A stretch of 64,000 nt of DNA from Mesorhizobium atlanticum (GTDB lineage: Bacteria > Pseudomonadota > Alphaproteobacteria > Rhizobiales > Rhizobiaceae), in assembly GCF_003289965.1 (NCBI RefSeq), contig NZ_QMBQ01000007.1, forward strand, positions 1 through 64,000, in the 5' to 3' direction. Made by a program: the position numbers and the translations under genes. Shown piece by piece: positions 1-7,533 of the stretch (position 1 is the first letter of the stretch; each line of letters begins with the position of its first letter). The notes beneath the pieces are model-generated. The model was given only the letters and a program-made list of their open reading frames with translations, did no database searches and was not told where the DNA came from.

Positions 1-237
1 GAGGCAGCGGTGCGCGGCGTGCGCCAGAACGGCGCCGTCAAATGGCGGGGCACCGAGATCTATGTCTCGGCCACGTTGGCCGGCGAACCGATTGCCATTG
101 AAGAGACCGAGGATGGCGAGTGGACGATGCGCTTCCACACCCATCCGCTCGGCTTCATCGATGAGAAGCACATGAAACTGGTTCGCCGCAGCGCCGCGCC
201 AAGACGACCGCTTGGCGCTGCGGCGACCGCATCATAG
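1..237 (+). CDS. Transposase C-terminal fragment, integrase-core family (partial)
   Basis: The frame is open to the left window edge and ends at TAG 235-237, leaving about 78 visible codons. The visible protein has the small C-terminal beta-rich domain that follows the DDE integrase core in many rhizobial IS transposases: a KWRG motif, a GEP turn, a GEWTMRF strand and an LGFIDEK strand. The catalytic DDE residues lie upstream and are not visible, so activity cannot be judged. Assignment to the IS481/IS3-like group is from recall of similar rhizobial proteins and is moderately sure. Confidence 0.55.
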   Translation, partial: EAAVRGVRQNGAVKWRGTEIYVSATLAGEPIAIEETEDGEWTMRFHTHPLGFIDEKHMKLVRRSAAPRRPLGAAATAS

Positions 238-298
238 GGGGAGAAAACTGTTACCTATGTATCCGGTTCAAAGTGTTACCCATCTATCCCCTGGACAC
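1..298 (+). mobile_element. Right end of an insertion sequence (IS481-like integrase-core type)
   Basis: The window opens inside a transposase reading frame. Just after its stop come two similar GTTACC-CAT/TAT-CTAT phrases (about 249-298), of the kind found at the ends of rhizobial IS elements with integrase-core transposases. The inner part of the element lies outside the window, so the terminal inverted repeat pair and any target duplication cannot be checked. The exact outer boundary is a guess placed just before position 300. Confidence 0.5.
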
Positions 299-374
299 AC
301 CCTCACCCACCCTTTCTTAAGGTGTTTCGGATAGACCCGAACGCTGGAAAAAGGCGGAAAACGGAGGGTTTTGG

Positions 375-1778
375 GTGCGCTTTTCCGCGGCAACGACTGC
401 CGGGCGGATCTTGCCGCAGCGCTGGGCGCTGCGCATGCGGCCGTTGCTTGGCCGCGTCGATGCCATCCTCTTCACCGCCGATGCGCGCGGCGAGGCCGGG
501 CGCATGTCGCTGATTGCCTTTTCCATCCGCATCATCAGCGCCTTCATCGCCTTTGTCAGCCAGGTGCTGATGGCGCGCTGGATGGGGTCGTTCGAGTACG
601 GCATCTCGGTGCTGGTCTGGGTGACGATGGTCATCGTCGGCAATCTCGCCTGCCTTGGCTTCCACACCTCCGTCATCCGTTTCATTCCGGAGTATCGCGA
701 GCGCGGCATGCTGGCCGAGCTGCGCGGCATCGTGCTTGCCAGCCGCCTGTTCGTGCTCGTCGCCTCGACGCTGATCGCCGGCCTCGGCGCCCTTGGCGTA
801 TGGCTGGCCTCGGACTGGATTGAGAGTTACTACGTCATCCCTTTCATCCTCGGCGTCATCTGCCTGCCGATGATCGCGCTCGGCGATCTCCTGCAAGGGC
901 TGGCGCGTGCCAATTCCTGGGCGCTGCTGGCGCTGTCGCCGACCTATCTGGTGCGCCCGGTGCTGATCCTGGCGTTCATGGCGCTGTTGCTTGGCCTGCA
1001 CTATTTGCCGGACGCCAAGACCGCCATCTTCGCCTCGATCGCCGCGACCTATGTCACGACGCTCGGCCAGTTGATGGCCGTCACCTCGCGCATGGACAAG
1101 AAAGTCCCGCCCGGGCCGATGACGGTGCATTTCGGCCAGTGGATCCTCGTCTCGCTGCCGATCTTCCTGGTCGAGAGCTTCTTCTTCCTGCTGACCAATG
1201 CCGACGTGCTGATGGTGGGCGCCTACCTCCCGCCCAACGACGTCGCCGTCTATTTCGCTACGGTGAAGACGCTGGCGCTGGTGCATTTCGTCTATTTCGC
1301 CGTCAAGGCCGGCGTTGCCCAGCGCTATGCGCAATTCACCCATGGCGAGCCGGACAGGCTTGCCGCCTTTGCCCGCGAAACCGTCTCCTGGACCTTCTGG
1401 CCTTCGCTTTTGATGGCGCTGCTGGTGCTGGCGCTGGGCGAACCGATGCTGGTGCTGTTCGGTCCCGAATTCACCGCAGGCTATCCACTGCTCTTCCTGC
1501 TTGTGCTGGGCGTCGTGGCGCGCGCCGCCGTCGGCCCCTGCGAAAGCCTGCTCACCATGAGCGGCAACCAGAACATCTGCGCTGCCGTCTATGCCATGAC
1601 GCTCGCCCTTAACATCGGCCTCAACGTGCTGCTGATCCCGCTGTTCGGCCTCTGGGGCGCGGCGATGGCAACGAGCCTTGCCATGGTCTTTGAGGCCAGC
1701 GCGCTCTCCTTCACCGTCTGGCGCAAGCTCGGCATAGTGATGGCGATCTTCGTGCCCGCAAGAAAGGAAGTCGCCTGA
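375..1778 (+). CDS. Oligosaccharide flippase family membrane protein (Wzx/MOP type)
   Basis: This 467-residue, very hydrophobic protein has roughly twelve predicted membrane segments, the size and look of the MOP/MATE superfamily flippases that move lipid-linked oligosaccharides across the inner membrane (Polysacc_synt family). The GTG start at 375 has a good ribosome site, GGAGGG at 363-368. An internal ATG at 504, just before the first hydrophobic segment, is an alternative start that would remove a basic N-terminal extension. It is followed at once by an acyltransferase whose ATG overlaps this stop by one base, so the two are translationally coupled. This suggests cell-surface polysaccharide assembly, but no glycosyltransferases are visible next to it; the rest of such a cluster may lie beyond the IS end at the left. 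Confidence 0.8.
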   Translation: MRFSAATTAGRILPQRWALRMRPLLGRVDAILFTADARGEAGRMSLIAFSIRIISAFIAFVSQVLMARWMGSFEYGISVLVWVTMVIVGNLACLGFHTSVIRFIPEYRERGMLAELRGIVLASRLFVLVASTLIAGLGALGVWLASDWIESYYVIPFILGVICLPMIALGDLLQGLARANSWALLALSPTYLVRPVLILAFMALLLGLHYLPDAKTAIFASIAATYVTTLGQLMAVTSRMDKKVPPGPMTVHFGQWILVSLPIFLVESFFFLLTNADVLMVGAYLPPNDVAVYFATVKTLALVHFVYFAVKAGVAQRYAQFTHGEPDRLAAFARETVSWTFWPSLLMALLVLALGEPMLVLFGPEFTAGYPLLFLLVLGVVARAAVGPCESLLTMSGNQNICAAVYAMTLALNIGLNVLLIPLFGLWGAAMATSLAMVFEASALSFTVWRKLGIVMAIFVPARKEVA

Positions 1779-3058
1779 TGGCCGCCGTCCCGTTGCTTGA
1801 AGAGACCAGCGGCGGCCCCGCCGGTGCCATGGTCTCCAACCTTGCCGGCCTGGCTCGCGAGGCCGACCCGGCCCATATCGAGCTCTTCGCCAGCAACAGG
1901 CCGGAACGCAAGCTCGCCATCTACCCTGCCTCGGCCGGCTTCGACCTCGTCGAGGAACTCGACTACCTCAGCGCCCGCACGGTCGAGCCGAATGTCTTCT
2001 TCAACCCGCGCTTCCTGGCGCCGGCGATGCCCCGGCTGGAGGACCGCGAGGTACGCCTGGCCGTCATCCGCGACGGCGACGAATACCGCAACCGGCTGCG
2101 CCTTCTGGTGCCGTTCTCGGTCGAGCGGCCGGCGATCCCGCTCGGCGTTCCCGTGATGCGCACATGGTCAAGCCCGTTCGGCCCGCTCGGCACGCCGCTG
2201 GTCGACCGCGACGATCCCATCGGCGTCATCGAGGATTTCTTCTCGATGCTGTCGCGGCCGCATCTCAAGCTGCCAAAAGTCTTCGTGCTGCCCGACATGC
2301 GCCTCGACGGTCCGGTGGCGAGCCTGCTCACCTCCTTCGCCGACAGCCGCAGCCTGACGCTGGTGACCACCGGGAAGGTCGAGCGTCCGGTGCTTGAAAG
2401 CGATGCCGACGGCGAGGATTACCTCAAGGCGTCGCTGCGTTCGCATCACTATCGCGAATTTCGTCGGCTGAAGCGGCGCCTTGCCGACCTCGGCAAGCTC
2501 GAGCACATCGTGGCCCGCGGGCCGGACGAGATCCGCCATGCCATCGAAAGCTTCCTGACGTTGGAGGCCGCCGGCTGGAAGGGTCGCGAGCGCACTGCCA
2601 TGGCGATCGACCGCTACCGCGCCGCCTTCGCCCGCGAGGCCGTGCACCGGCTGGCCGAGCAGGACATGTGCCGCATCCACATGCTGACGCTCGACGGCCG
2701 CGCCATCGCCTGCCTGGTGGTTTTCGTCGAGGCCGGCGTCGCCTACACCTGGAAGACAGCCTATGACGAGACGCTTTCCGCGTATTCGCCGGGTACGCTG
2801 CTGATGATCGAGGTGACCAAGCAGCATCTCGACGATCCCAACATCGTCATGACCGATTCCTGCGCGGTTCCGGACCATCCAGTGATGAGCCGCCTGTGGA
2901 GCGAGCGCAAGCCGATGGGCACGCTGGTGGTCGGGGTGACGCCGGACGCAGACCGGCTGGCCCGCCAGGCGGCCTCGCAGCTGCACCTCTATCGCGAGAC
3001 CCGCAACATGGCGCGCATCCTGCGCAATCGCATGCGGAGCCTGCTGAAGCGTCGCTAG
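1778..3058 (+). CDS. GNAT-fold acyltransferase of the CelD/BcsL (BioF2-like) family
   Basis: This 426-residue protein carries a C-terminal BioF2-like acetyltransferase domain (about residues 185-380). Visible family features are the LEAAGWKGR stretch near residue 265, the HMLTLDGRAIACLV strand that builds the acyl-CoA site, and the YSPGTLLM segment. Family members with this layout (CelD/BcsL, FemAB-related) are linked to acylation or peptide-type modification of exported polysaccharides. The ATG overlaps the flippase stop (ATGA-type junction), so the two genes are almost certainly one transcript. The substrate is unknown. The N-terminal third is poorly conserved and may be a second half-GNAT domain, as in FemAB proteins. 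Confidence 0.75.
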   Translation: MAAVPLLEETSGGPAGAMVSNLAGLAREADPAHIELFASNRPERKLAIYPASAGFDLVEELDYLSARTVEPNVFFNPRFLAPAMPRLEDREVRLAVIRDGDEYRNRLRLLVPFSVERPAIPLGVPVMRTWSSPFGPLGTPLVDRDDPIGVIEDFFSMLSRPHLKLPKVFVLPDMRLDGPVASLLTSFADSRSLTLVTTGKVERPVLESDADGEDYLKASLRSHHYREFRRLKRRLADLGKLEHIVARGPDEIRHAIESFLTLEAAGWKGRERTAMAIDRYRAAFAREAVHRLAEQDMCRIHMLTLDGRAIACLVVFVEAGVAYTWKTAYDETLSAYSPGTLLMIEVTKQHLDDPNIVMTDSCAVPDHPVMSRLWSERKPMGTLVVGVTPDADRLARQAASQLHLYRETRNMARILRNRMRSLLKRR

Positions 3059-3080
3059 GGCAATCCCGGGAAAAGTGCAT
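3055..3080. repeat. Left half of the family A intergenic palindrome
   Basis: The short gap after the acyltransferase reads like the left arm of the palindrome that recurs at 5499, 12582, 33638, 50290, 51255, 53163 and 62222 (GCAATYCC-GGAAAAGTGC). The right arm is missing here. The creatininase start codon sits immediately after it, so the gene start region may derive from a decayed repeat. Confidence 0.5.
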
Positions 3081-3914
3081 ATGCTTGTCGAGATCGGAAG
3101 GGGCGCGCTGCGGCGCATCTTGGCTGGTGCCGGGGTGCTGCTGTTCTTGCAGGCCGCTAGCCCGGCCTGCGCTTCGGTCTTCCTGGAAGACCAGACCTGG
3201 ACCGAGCTGCGCGACCTCGTCGCGGCGGGGACGACCACGATCATCATTCCGATCGGCGGCACCGAGCAGAGCGGTCCGGCGGTGGCTCTGGGCAAGCACA
3301 ATGTGCGAGTGAAGTTCCTTGCTGAAAAAATCGCCGGGAAACTGGGCAATACGCTTGTCGCTCCGGTCATTTCCTATGTGCCGGAAGGCAACATCGATCC
3401 GCCGACCTCGCATATGCGTTTTCCGGGAACCATCTCCATCGGCGACAAGGTTTTCGAGCAATTGCTCGAATCTGCGGCGCGCAGCTTCAGGCATGCCGGC
3501 TTCACGACCATCGTGCTGATCGGCGACCACGGCGGCTATCAGGGCGACGAACGGCAAATGGCCGACCGGCTCAATGCCGAATGGAAAAGGACACCGGTGC
3601 GGGTCTTTGCCGATGTTGATTACTATCAGCTCTCGCGAAGGCCCTACACCGACAAGCTGCTGGCCGCCGGTGCCAGCCGCGCTGAAATCGGATCGCATGC
3701 CGGCTTGGCCGATACCTCGCTGATGCTCGCCGTCGACCCATCCCTGGTGCGCAAGGATCGTCTTGCAGGACCGCCAAAGCTTGGTGCCGGGGATGGCGTC
3801 TACGGCGGCGATCCGGCAAGGTCTTCCGCACAATTCGGGCAACTCGGCGTGGATCTCATCGTCAACGGGACGACGGATGCGATCCGCGCATTCATCGCAA
3901 GTCAGCCAAAATGA
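3081..3914 (+). CDS. Secreted creatininase-family protein
   Basis: This 277-residue protein has an N-terminal hydrophobic signal peptide (about residues 5-30, ending near ASPACA), so it is predicted to be exported. The rest has the creatininase/creatinine amidohydrolase fold: IIPIGGTEQSGP near residue 55, HMRFPGT, GDHGGY near residue 150 and GSHAGLADTS near residue 210. Cytosolic relatives (creatininase, MftE of mycofactocin maturation) use Glu, two His and Asp as metal ligands. Here the Glu of TEQ and the His of GDHGG remain, but the His after TEQ is Ser and the usual Asp position reads KHN, so metal binding must differ. The ATG at 3081 is preferred over GTG 3075, which lies inside a repeat relic. 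The stop overlaps the start of the beta-propeller gene, so the two are co-translated. Substrate unknown. Confidence 0.75.
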   Translation: MLVEIGRGALRRILAGAGVLLFLQAASPACASVFLEDQTWTELRDLVAAGTTTIIIPIGGTEQSGPAVALGKHNVRVKFLAEKIAGKLGNTLVAPVISYVPEGNIDPPTSHMRFPGTISIGDKVFEQLLESAARSFRHAGFTTIVLIGDHGGYQGDERQMADRLNAEWKRTPVRVFADVDYYQLSRRPYTDKLLAAGASRAEIGSHAGLADTSLMLAVDPSLVRKDRLAGPPKLGAGDGVYGGDPARSSAQFGQLGVDLIVNGTTDAIRAFIASQPK

Positions 3915-5074
3915 TCGGGACTTTTCTGCGCTTCATCCGTCTTTGCGTGCCGCTTGCGCTGCTCGCGCCGCTGCAGGCCGGCGCGGCGTATGCCGACTCC
4001 TGTCCCGAAGACTGCAGCGAGCCCCCGCCGCCCGCCGTCAACATCTACAAACACACCGCCGCCGGTCATCTGAGCCCGGTGACGACCGGGACACTGCCGC
4101 GCGTCTATGTGCCCAATCGCTCCTCCAACAGCGTCTCGGTGATCGACAGCGTAACGCTCAAGGAAGTCGACCGCTTCAACGTCGGCAGCAAGCCGCAGCA
4201 TGTCGTGCCGTCCTGGGATTTGAAGACGCTGTGGGTCGCCAACAACGGCACCGGCAAAAACGGCAGCCTGACGCCGATCGACCCGATGACGGCCAAACCC
4301 GGCCAGCAGGTCCCGGTCGACGACCCCTACAACCTCTATTTCATGCCGGACGGCAGCGCCGCCATCGTCGTCGACGAAGCATTGCAGCAGCTCGATTTCC
4401 GCGACCCGCACACCATGGCGCTGAAATCGAGCCTGCCGACGCCGACCTGTCCCGGCATCAACCATGCCGATTTTGCGGTCGACGGCTCCTATGCGATCTT
4501 CACCTGCGAATATGGCGATGGCGGCCTGGCCAAGATCGACCTGAAGAACCAGAAGGTGCTCGGCCATCTCGACCTCTCCAGGATGGGCATGCCGCAGGAC
4601 GTCCGCCTCTCGCCCGACGGCAAGGTCTTTTACGTGGCCGACATGATGAATGACGGCGTGTTCCTGATCGACGGCGACAGTTTCAAGGAAATCGGCTTCA
4701 TCCCGACCGGCATCGGCACGCATGGTTTCGTCGTCAGCCGCGACGGCAAGCGGCTCTACGTCTCGAACCGGGGCTCGCACAAGATGGAGCAGGGCAAGGC
4801 CAAGGGTCCGGGCAGCGTGACAGTGATCGACTTCGCCACCCGCGCCGTGGTCGCGCAATGGCCGATTCCCGGCGGCGGCAGTCCCGACATGGGCAATGTC
4901 AGCGCCGACGGCAGGCAGCTGTGGCTCTCCGGCCGCTTCGACAGCGAGGTCTACATGATCGACACGGCGAACGGCGCCGTGACGAAAATCCGCGTCGGCG
5001 TCGAGCCGCACGGCCTCACCGTGTGGCCGCAGCCCGGGCGATATTCGCAGGGGCATACCGGGAATATGCGGTAG
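3911..5074 (+). CDS. Secreted YncE-type (YVTN) beta-propeller protein
   Basis: This 387-residue protein begins with a clear signal peptide (cleavage likely after AGAAYA near residue 28), followed by a short CPEDC segment and a proline patch. The remainder is a seven-bladed propeller of YVTN/YncE repeats, with phrases such as VYVPNRSSNSVSVIDS, LWVANNG, FYVADMMNDGVFLID and LYVSNRGS. Relatives act in the periplasm, often beside quinohaem or PQQ-linked enzymes, but no dehydrogenase is present here. The ATG overlaps the creatininase stop by four bases, implying a dedicated pair. The two N-terminal cysteines could form a disulfide. Function unknown. Confidence 0.8.
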   Translation: MIGTFLRFIRLCVPLALLAPLQAGAAYADSCPEDCSEPPPPAVNIYKHTAAGHLSPVTTGTLPRVYVPNRSSNSVSVIDSVTLKEVDRFNVGSKPQHVVPSWDLKTLWVANNGTGKNGSLTPIDPMTAKPGQQVPVDDPYNLYFMPDGSAAIVVDEALQQLDFRDPHTMALKSSLPTPTCPGINHADFAVDGSYAIFTCEYGDGGLAKIDLKNQKVLGHLDLSRMGMPQDVRLSPDGKVFYVADMMNDGVFLIDGDSFKEIGFIPTGIGTHGFVVSRDGKRLYVSNRGSHKMEQGKAKGPGSVTVIDFATRAVVAQWPIPGGGSPDMGNVSADGRQLWLSGRFDSEVYMIDTANGAVTKIRVGVEPHGLTVWPQPGRYSQGHTGNMR

Positions 5075-5147
5075 GATCGTTTGGAATGGCCCGCCATGGG
5101 AAGCTCGCGAAGGATGGCCTGCCACCCGAAGCTCGCAGAGCGAAGGG

Positions 5148-5232
5148 TGGTGCCCCTAGCCGGGATCGAACCAGCACTCCTTGCGGAACTCGATTTTGAG
5201 TCGAGCGCGTCTACCAATTCCGCCATAGGGGC
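5148..5232 (-). tRNA. tRNA-Leu, anticodon CAA
   Basis: On the minus strand the sequence folds as a class II tRNA: acceptor stem GCCCCTA paired with TAGGGGC, anticodon stem CTCGA/TCGAG with loop CTCAAAA giving anticodon CAA (reads UUG), a long variable arm, and a T arm with GGTTCGATCCC. The CCA end is encoded (5148-5150 on the plus strand). No integrase gene or repeated tRNA 3' end is visible nearby, so there is no sign that it served as an attachment site. Confidence 0.95.
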
Positions 5233-5498
5233 TCAGGCCGGGCGGCCTGGATGGGCGCGGACTATACGGGCGGATGGGTGTTCGTCAACTGGCCTGTTGC
5301 GGATTTGCCCGCTCAAACGCCGGCATTGCCCCACCCTTCGGCCTCCTGGCAACGCAGACATTGTGCGTCGCGGAAAATCTTTCTAGACAGGCGAAACGTA
5401 GAGCGCCGCGCATCCGCAAGCTGGATGCGGCGCTTTGGGTCCTTGTCTTCCTGCCAGCCGTTGCCCAAAACCGCAAAGCGTCTCGGGTGACATTGATC

Positions 5499-5546
5499 AG
5501 AGCAATTCCAGGAAAAGTGCGCTGCGGTTTTCCGCCCGGAATTGCG
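5499..5546. repeat. Family A intergenic palindrome, copy 1
   Basis: Imperfect inverted repeat with arms GAGCAATTCC and GGAATTGCG around a GTGCG-CGGTTTTCCG core. It lies in the 335-base gap between the tRNA and yqaA; the rest of that gap shows no convincing gene. The repeat ends about 20 bases before the yqaA start and could shape its leader RNA. Confidence 0.75.
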
Positions 5547-5567
5547 TCGACTGCATTAGGAGAGCCG

Positions 5568-6155
5568 ATGCTTCGCGGACTTTACGACTGGACGCTGTCG
5601 CTGGCGGCGCGCAAATCCGCCGAATGGTGGCTGGCCTTCATCGCCTTCGTCGAAAGCTCGGTGTTCTTCATACCCGCCGACGTGCTGTTCCTGCCCATGG
5701 CGCTGTCGCGGCCCGAGCGCAGCTATCGCTACGCGCTGACCGCCACTGTCGCGTCCGTGCTGGGCGGCATTGCCGGCTGGCTGATCGGCTACTATGCCTA
5801 CGACACGATAGCGCGGCCGATCCTGGAGCATTTCGGCGGCCTTGATACGTTCGAGAGGTGGCAGTCGTCGGGCGCCGAGCTGATGCTGCTGCTGCTCGTC
5901 ACATCCGGCGCGGCGCACTTGCCGCCGATCAAGGTGGTCACCATTCTGGCCGGCGCGCTTCACGTCAACATTCTTGTCTTCATCGTCTCGGCCATCGTGG
6001 CGCGCGGCGCGCGCTTCCTGCTGCTTGCCTGGCTGCTGCGTCGCTATGGTGAAGAGATCCGGGAGTTCATCGAAAAGCGCTTGGGATTGATTGTCGGCGC
6101 AGGCGCGGCTGCCCTGATTTTGCTCTATATCCTCGTCAGATACGCCCACGGATAG
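5568..6155 (+). CDS. yqaA: YqaA-family (SNARE-associated/DedA-like) membrane protein
   Basis: This 195-residue inner-membrane protein belongs to the short YqaA branch of the DedA/VTT superfamily. The N-terminal half carries the typical WWLAFIAFVESSVFFIPADV segment, with a charged/proline re-entrant stretch followed by glycine-rich membrane helices. DedA-type proteins are implicated in undecaprenyl-phosphate or lipid flipping; the role of YqaA itself is not settled. The start at 5568 is chosen because TAGGAGAG lies just upstream; the open frame continues further upstream only through non-coding repeat. The next gene, dsbB, follows after 24 bases, so they may be co-transcribed. Confidence 0.85.
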   Translation: MLRGLYDWTLSLAARKSAEWWLAFIAFVESSVFFIPADVLFLPMALSRPERSYRYALTATVASVLGGIAGWLIGYYAYDTIARPILEHFGGLDTFERWQSSGAELMLLLLVTSGAAHLPPIKVVTILAGALHVNILVFIVSAIVARGARFLLLAWLLRRYGEEIREFIEKRLGLIVGAGAAALILLYILVRYAHG

Positions 6156-6179
6156 CGACGCAACGAACGGACCCGATCG

Positions 6180-6698
6180 ATGACAGCGACCATGAATACC
6201 GATGCCGGACGCCAGCGCACGCGCGCGGCGCTGTTTCTCGCCGTCGCCATGGCGGCGACCGTCGGCTCGGCACTCGCCTTCCAATATATCGGCGGCTACA
6301 TCCCTTGCCATCTCTGCCTCGAGCAACGCACGCCCTATTATATCGGCGTGCCGCTGATGGTGCTGGCGGCGATCGCTTCGATGCTGCGCGCGCCGGCCTG
6401 GGTGACGCGCGGGCTGCTGGCAATCGGCGGGCTGTTGATGCTCTACGGCCTCTATCTCGGCGTCTACCATTCCGGCGTCGAATGGCATTGGTGGGCCGGC
6501 CCGACCGACTGCACCGCCGGCGCCGGTCCGGTCGACACCGGCGGCAAGGGCGTGCTCGACGCGCTCGACAAATTCGTGCCGCCGTCCTGCGACAAGGCAG
6601 CGCTGCGCATCCTCGGCCTGTCGCTCGCCGGCTGGAACGCCATCGCCAGCCTCGTTCTGGCCGCCGTCGCCTTCCGCAGCGCGCTCGCACGGGATTGA
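6180..6698 (+). CDS. dsbB: Disulfide bond formation protein DsbB
   Basis: This 172-residue, four-helix inner-membrane protein reoxidises DsbA-type thiol oxidases and passes electrons to quinone. Both functional cysteine pairs are present: C43-x-x-C46 in the first periplasmic loop (IPCHLCLEQR) and C111/C137 in the second, longer loop. The arginine after the CHLC motif (R50), which contacts quinone in the family, is conserved. A second ATG at 6192 is possible. The gene converges with the HNH nuclease gene, with a long nested palindrome between them. Confidence 0.9.
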   Translation: MTATMNTDAGRQRTRAALFLAVAMAATVGSALAFQYIGGYIPCHLCLEQRTPYYIGVPLMVLAAIASMLRAPAWVTRGLLAIGGLLMLYGLYLGVYHSGVEWHWWAGPTDCTAGAGPVDTGGKGVLDALDKFVPPSCDKAALRILGLSLAGWNAIASLVLAAVAFRSALARD

Positions 6699-6727
6699 GC
6701 CAAGTTCGCTTGAGCGGCACGGCGCAG

Positions 6728-6865
6728 AGTTCGGACAAAAAATTCGGCAGGCTGAGTCGAATGGTGCGGTTTTCGAGAACCGGAGCGGAGCGTACTTAAG
6801 TACGTGAGTACCGGAAGCGCAGAAAACCGCGGCAGTCGGCCAGCATGGCGGATTTGTGCCGAACT
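6728..6865. repeat. Family D nested palindrome, copy 1, filling a convergent gap
   Basis: A set of nested inverted repeats: outer arms AGTTCGG (6728) and CCGAACT (6859), middle arms GCGGTTTTC and GAAAACCGC, and an inner GTAC-TTAA-GTAC flanked by ACCGGAGCGGAGC and GTGAGTACCGG. It occupies almost exactly the space between the stops of dsbB and the HNH gene and probably folds into a long hairpin on both transcripts. The core recurs at 44588-44706. Confidence 0.75.
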
Positions 6866-7423
6866 CTACGGTTCCAGTTCGACATCCCAGTACAGGTAAT
6901 CCATCCAGCTTTCATGCAGATGGTTGGGTGGGAACAGCCGTCCGTTGTTGTGCAGGTCGTGCACCGTCGGCTGGTAGGGTTTCTGCAGCGGCCACATCTT
7001 GGCCTGCGCCGGCATCATGCCGCCCTTGCGAAGATTGCAAGGCGAGCAGGCGGCGACGACATTCTCCCAAGTCGTCGCCCCGCCGCGATGGCGCGGGATG
7101 ACGTGGTCGAAGGTCAAATCCTCCGGCGTGCCGCAATATTGGCACTGGAAGCGATCGCGCAGGAACACGTTGAAGCGGGTGAAGGCGGGATGCCTCGACG
7201 GCTTCACATAAGCCTTGAGGCTGACCACGCTCGGCAGCTTCATCGAGAAGGTCGGCGAGGAGACCGCGTGCTCGTATTCGGCGACGATGTTGACACGGTC
7301 GAGGAACACAGCCTTGATGGCGTCCTGCCACGACCAGAGCGACAGGGGATAATAGCTGAGCGGGCGGTAGTCCGCATTCAGCACCAGCGCGGGAAGCCCA
7401 TCCGGAGATACGGCAACCGTCAC
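6866..7423 (-). CDS. HNH endonuclease family protein
   Basis: This 185-residue protein has an intact HNH nuclease motif: zinc cysteines C94/C97 (CQYC) and C126/C129 (CSPC), the catalytic DH at 106-107 (FDHVIP) and Asn 121 in the W-E-N segment. It is a stand-alone chromosomal HNH protein that is widespread in alphaproteobacteria as a single gene next to metabolic genes; no methylase, intron or phage gene is near. Its substrate is unknown, so a housekeeping DNA repair or processing role is possible but not shown. The gap 7424-7533 before the next minus-strand gene has no recognisable element. Confidence 0.85.
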   Translation of the reverse strand: MTVAVSPDGLPALVLNADYRPLSYYPLSLWSWQDAIKAVFLDRVNIVAEYEHAVSSPTFSMKLPSVVSLKAYVKPSRHPAFTRFNVFLRDRFQCQYCGTPEDLTFDHVIPRHRGGATTWENVVAACSPCNLRKGGMMPAQAKMWPLQKPYQPTVHDLHNNGRLFPPNHLHESWMDYLYWDVELEP

Positions 7424-7533
7424 GTCCTTCGCCTCCTTCGTTCCAAACCGAACGGCGCGGATACTGTAAGCCCGACATGACAGGGATGTGAAGCGGATTG
7501 TCTCTCGTCGAAACTCTCAAAAACGCATGATTT

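Noticed and set aside
5148..5232. tRNA-Leu as an integration site for an island
   Set aside because: No integrase, no duplicated 3' tRNA end and no compositional break on either side.
6866..7423. HNH protein as part of a defence or intron system
   Set aside because: No methylase, helicase, phage or intron features nearby; similar stand-alone genes are common in alphaproteobacteria.
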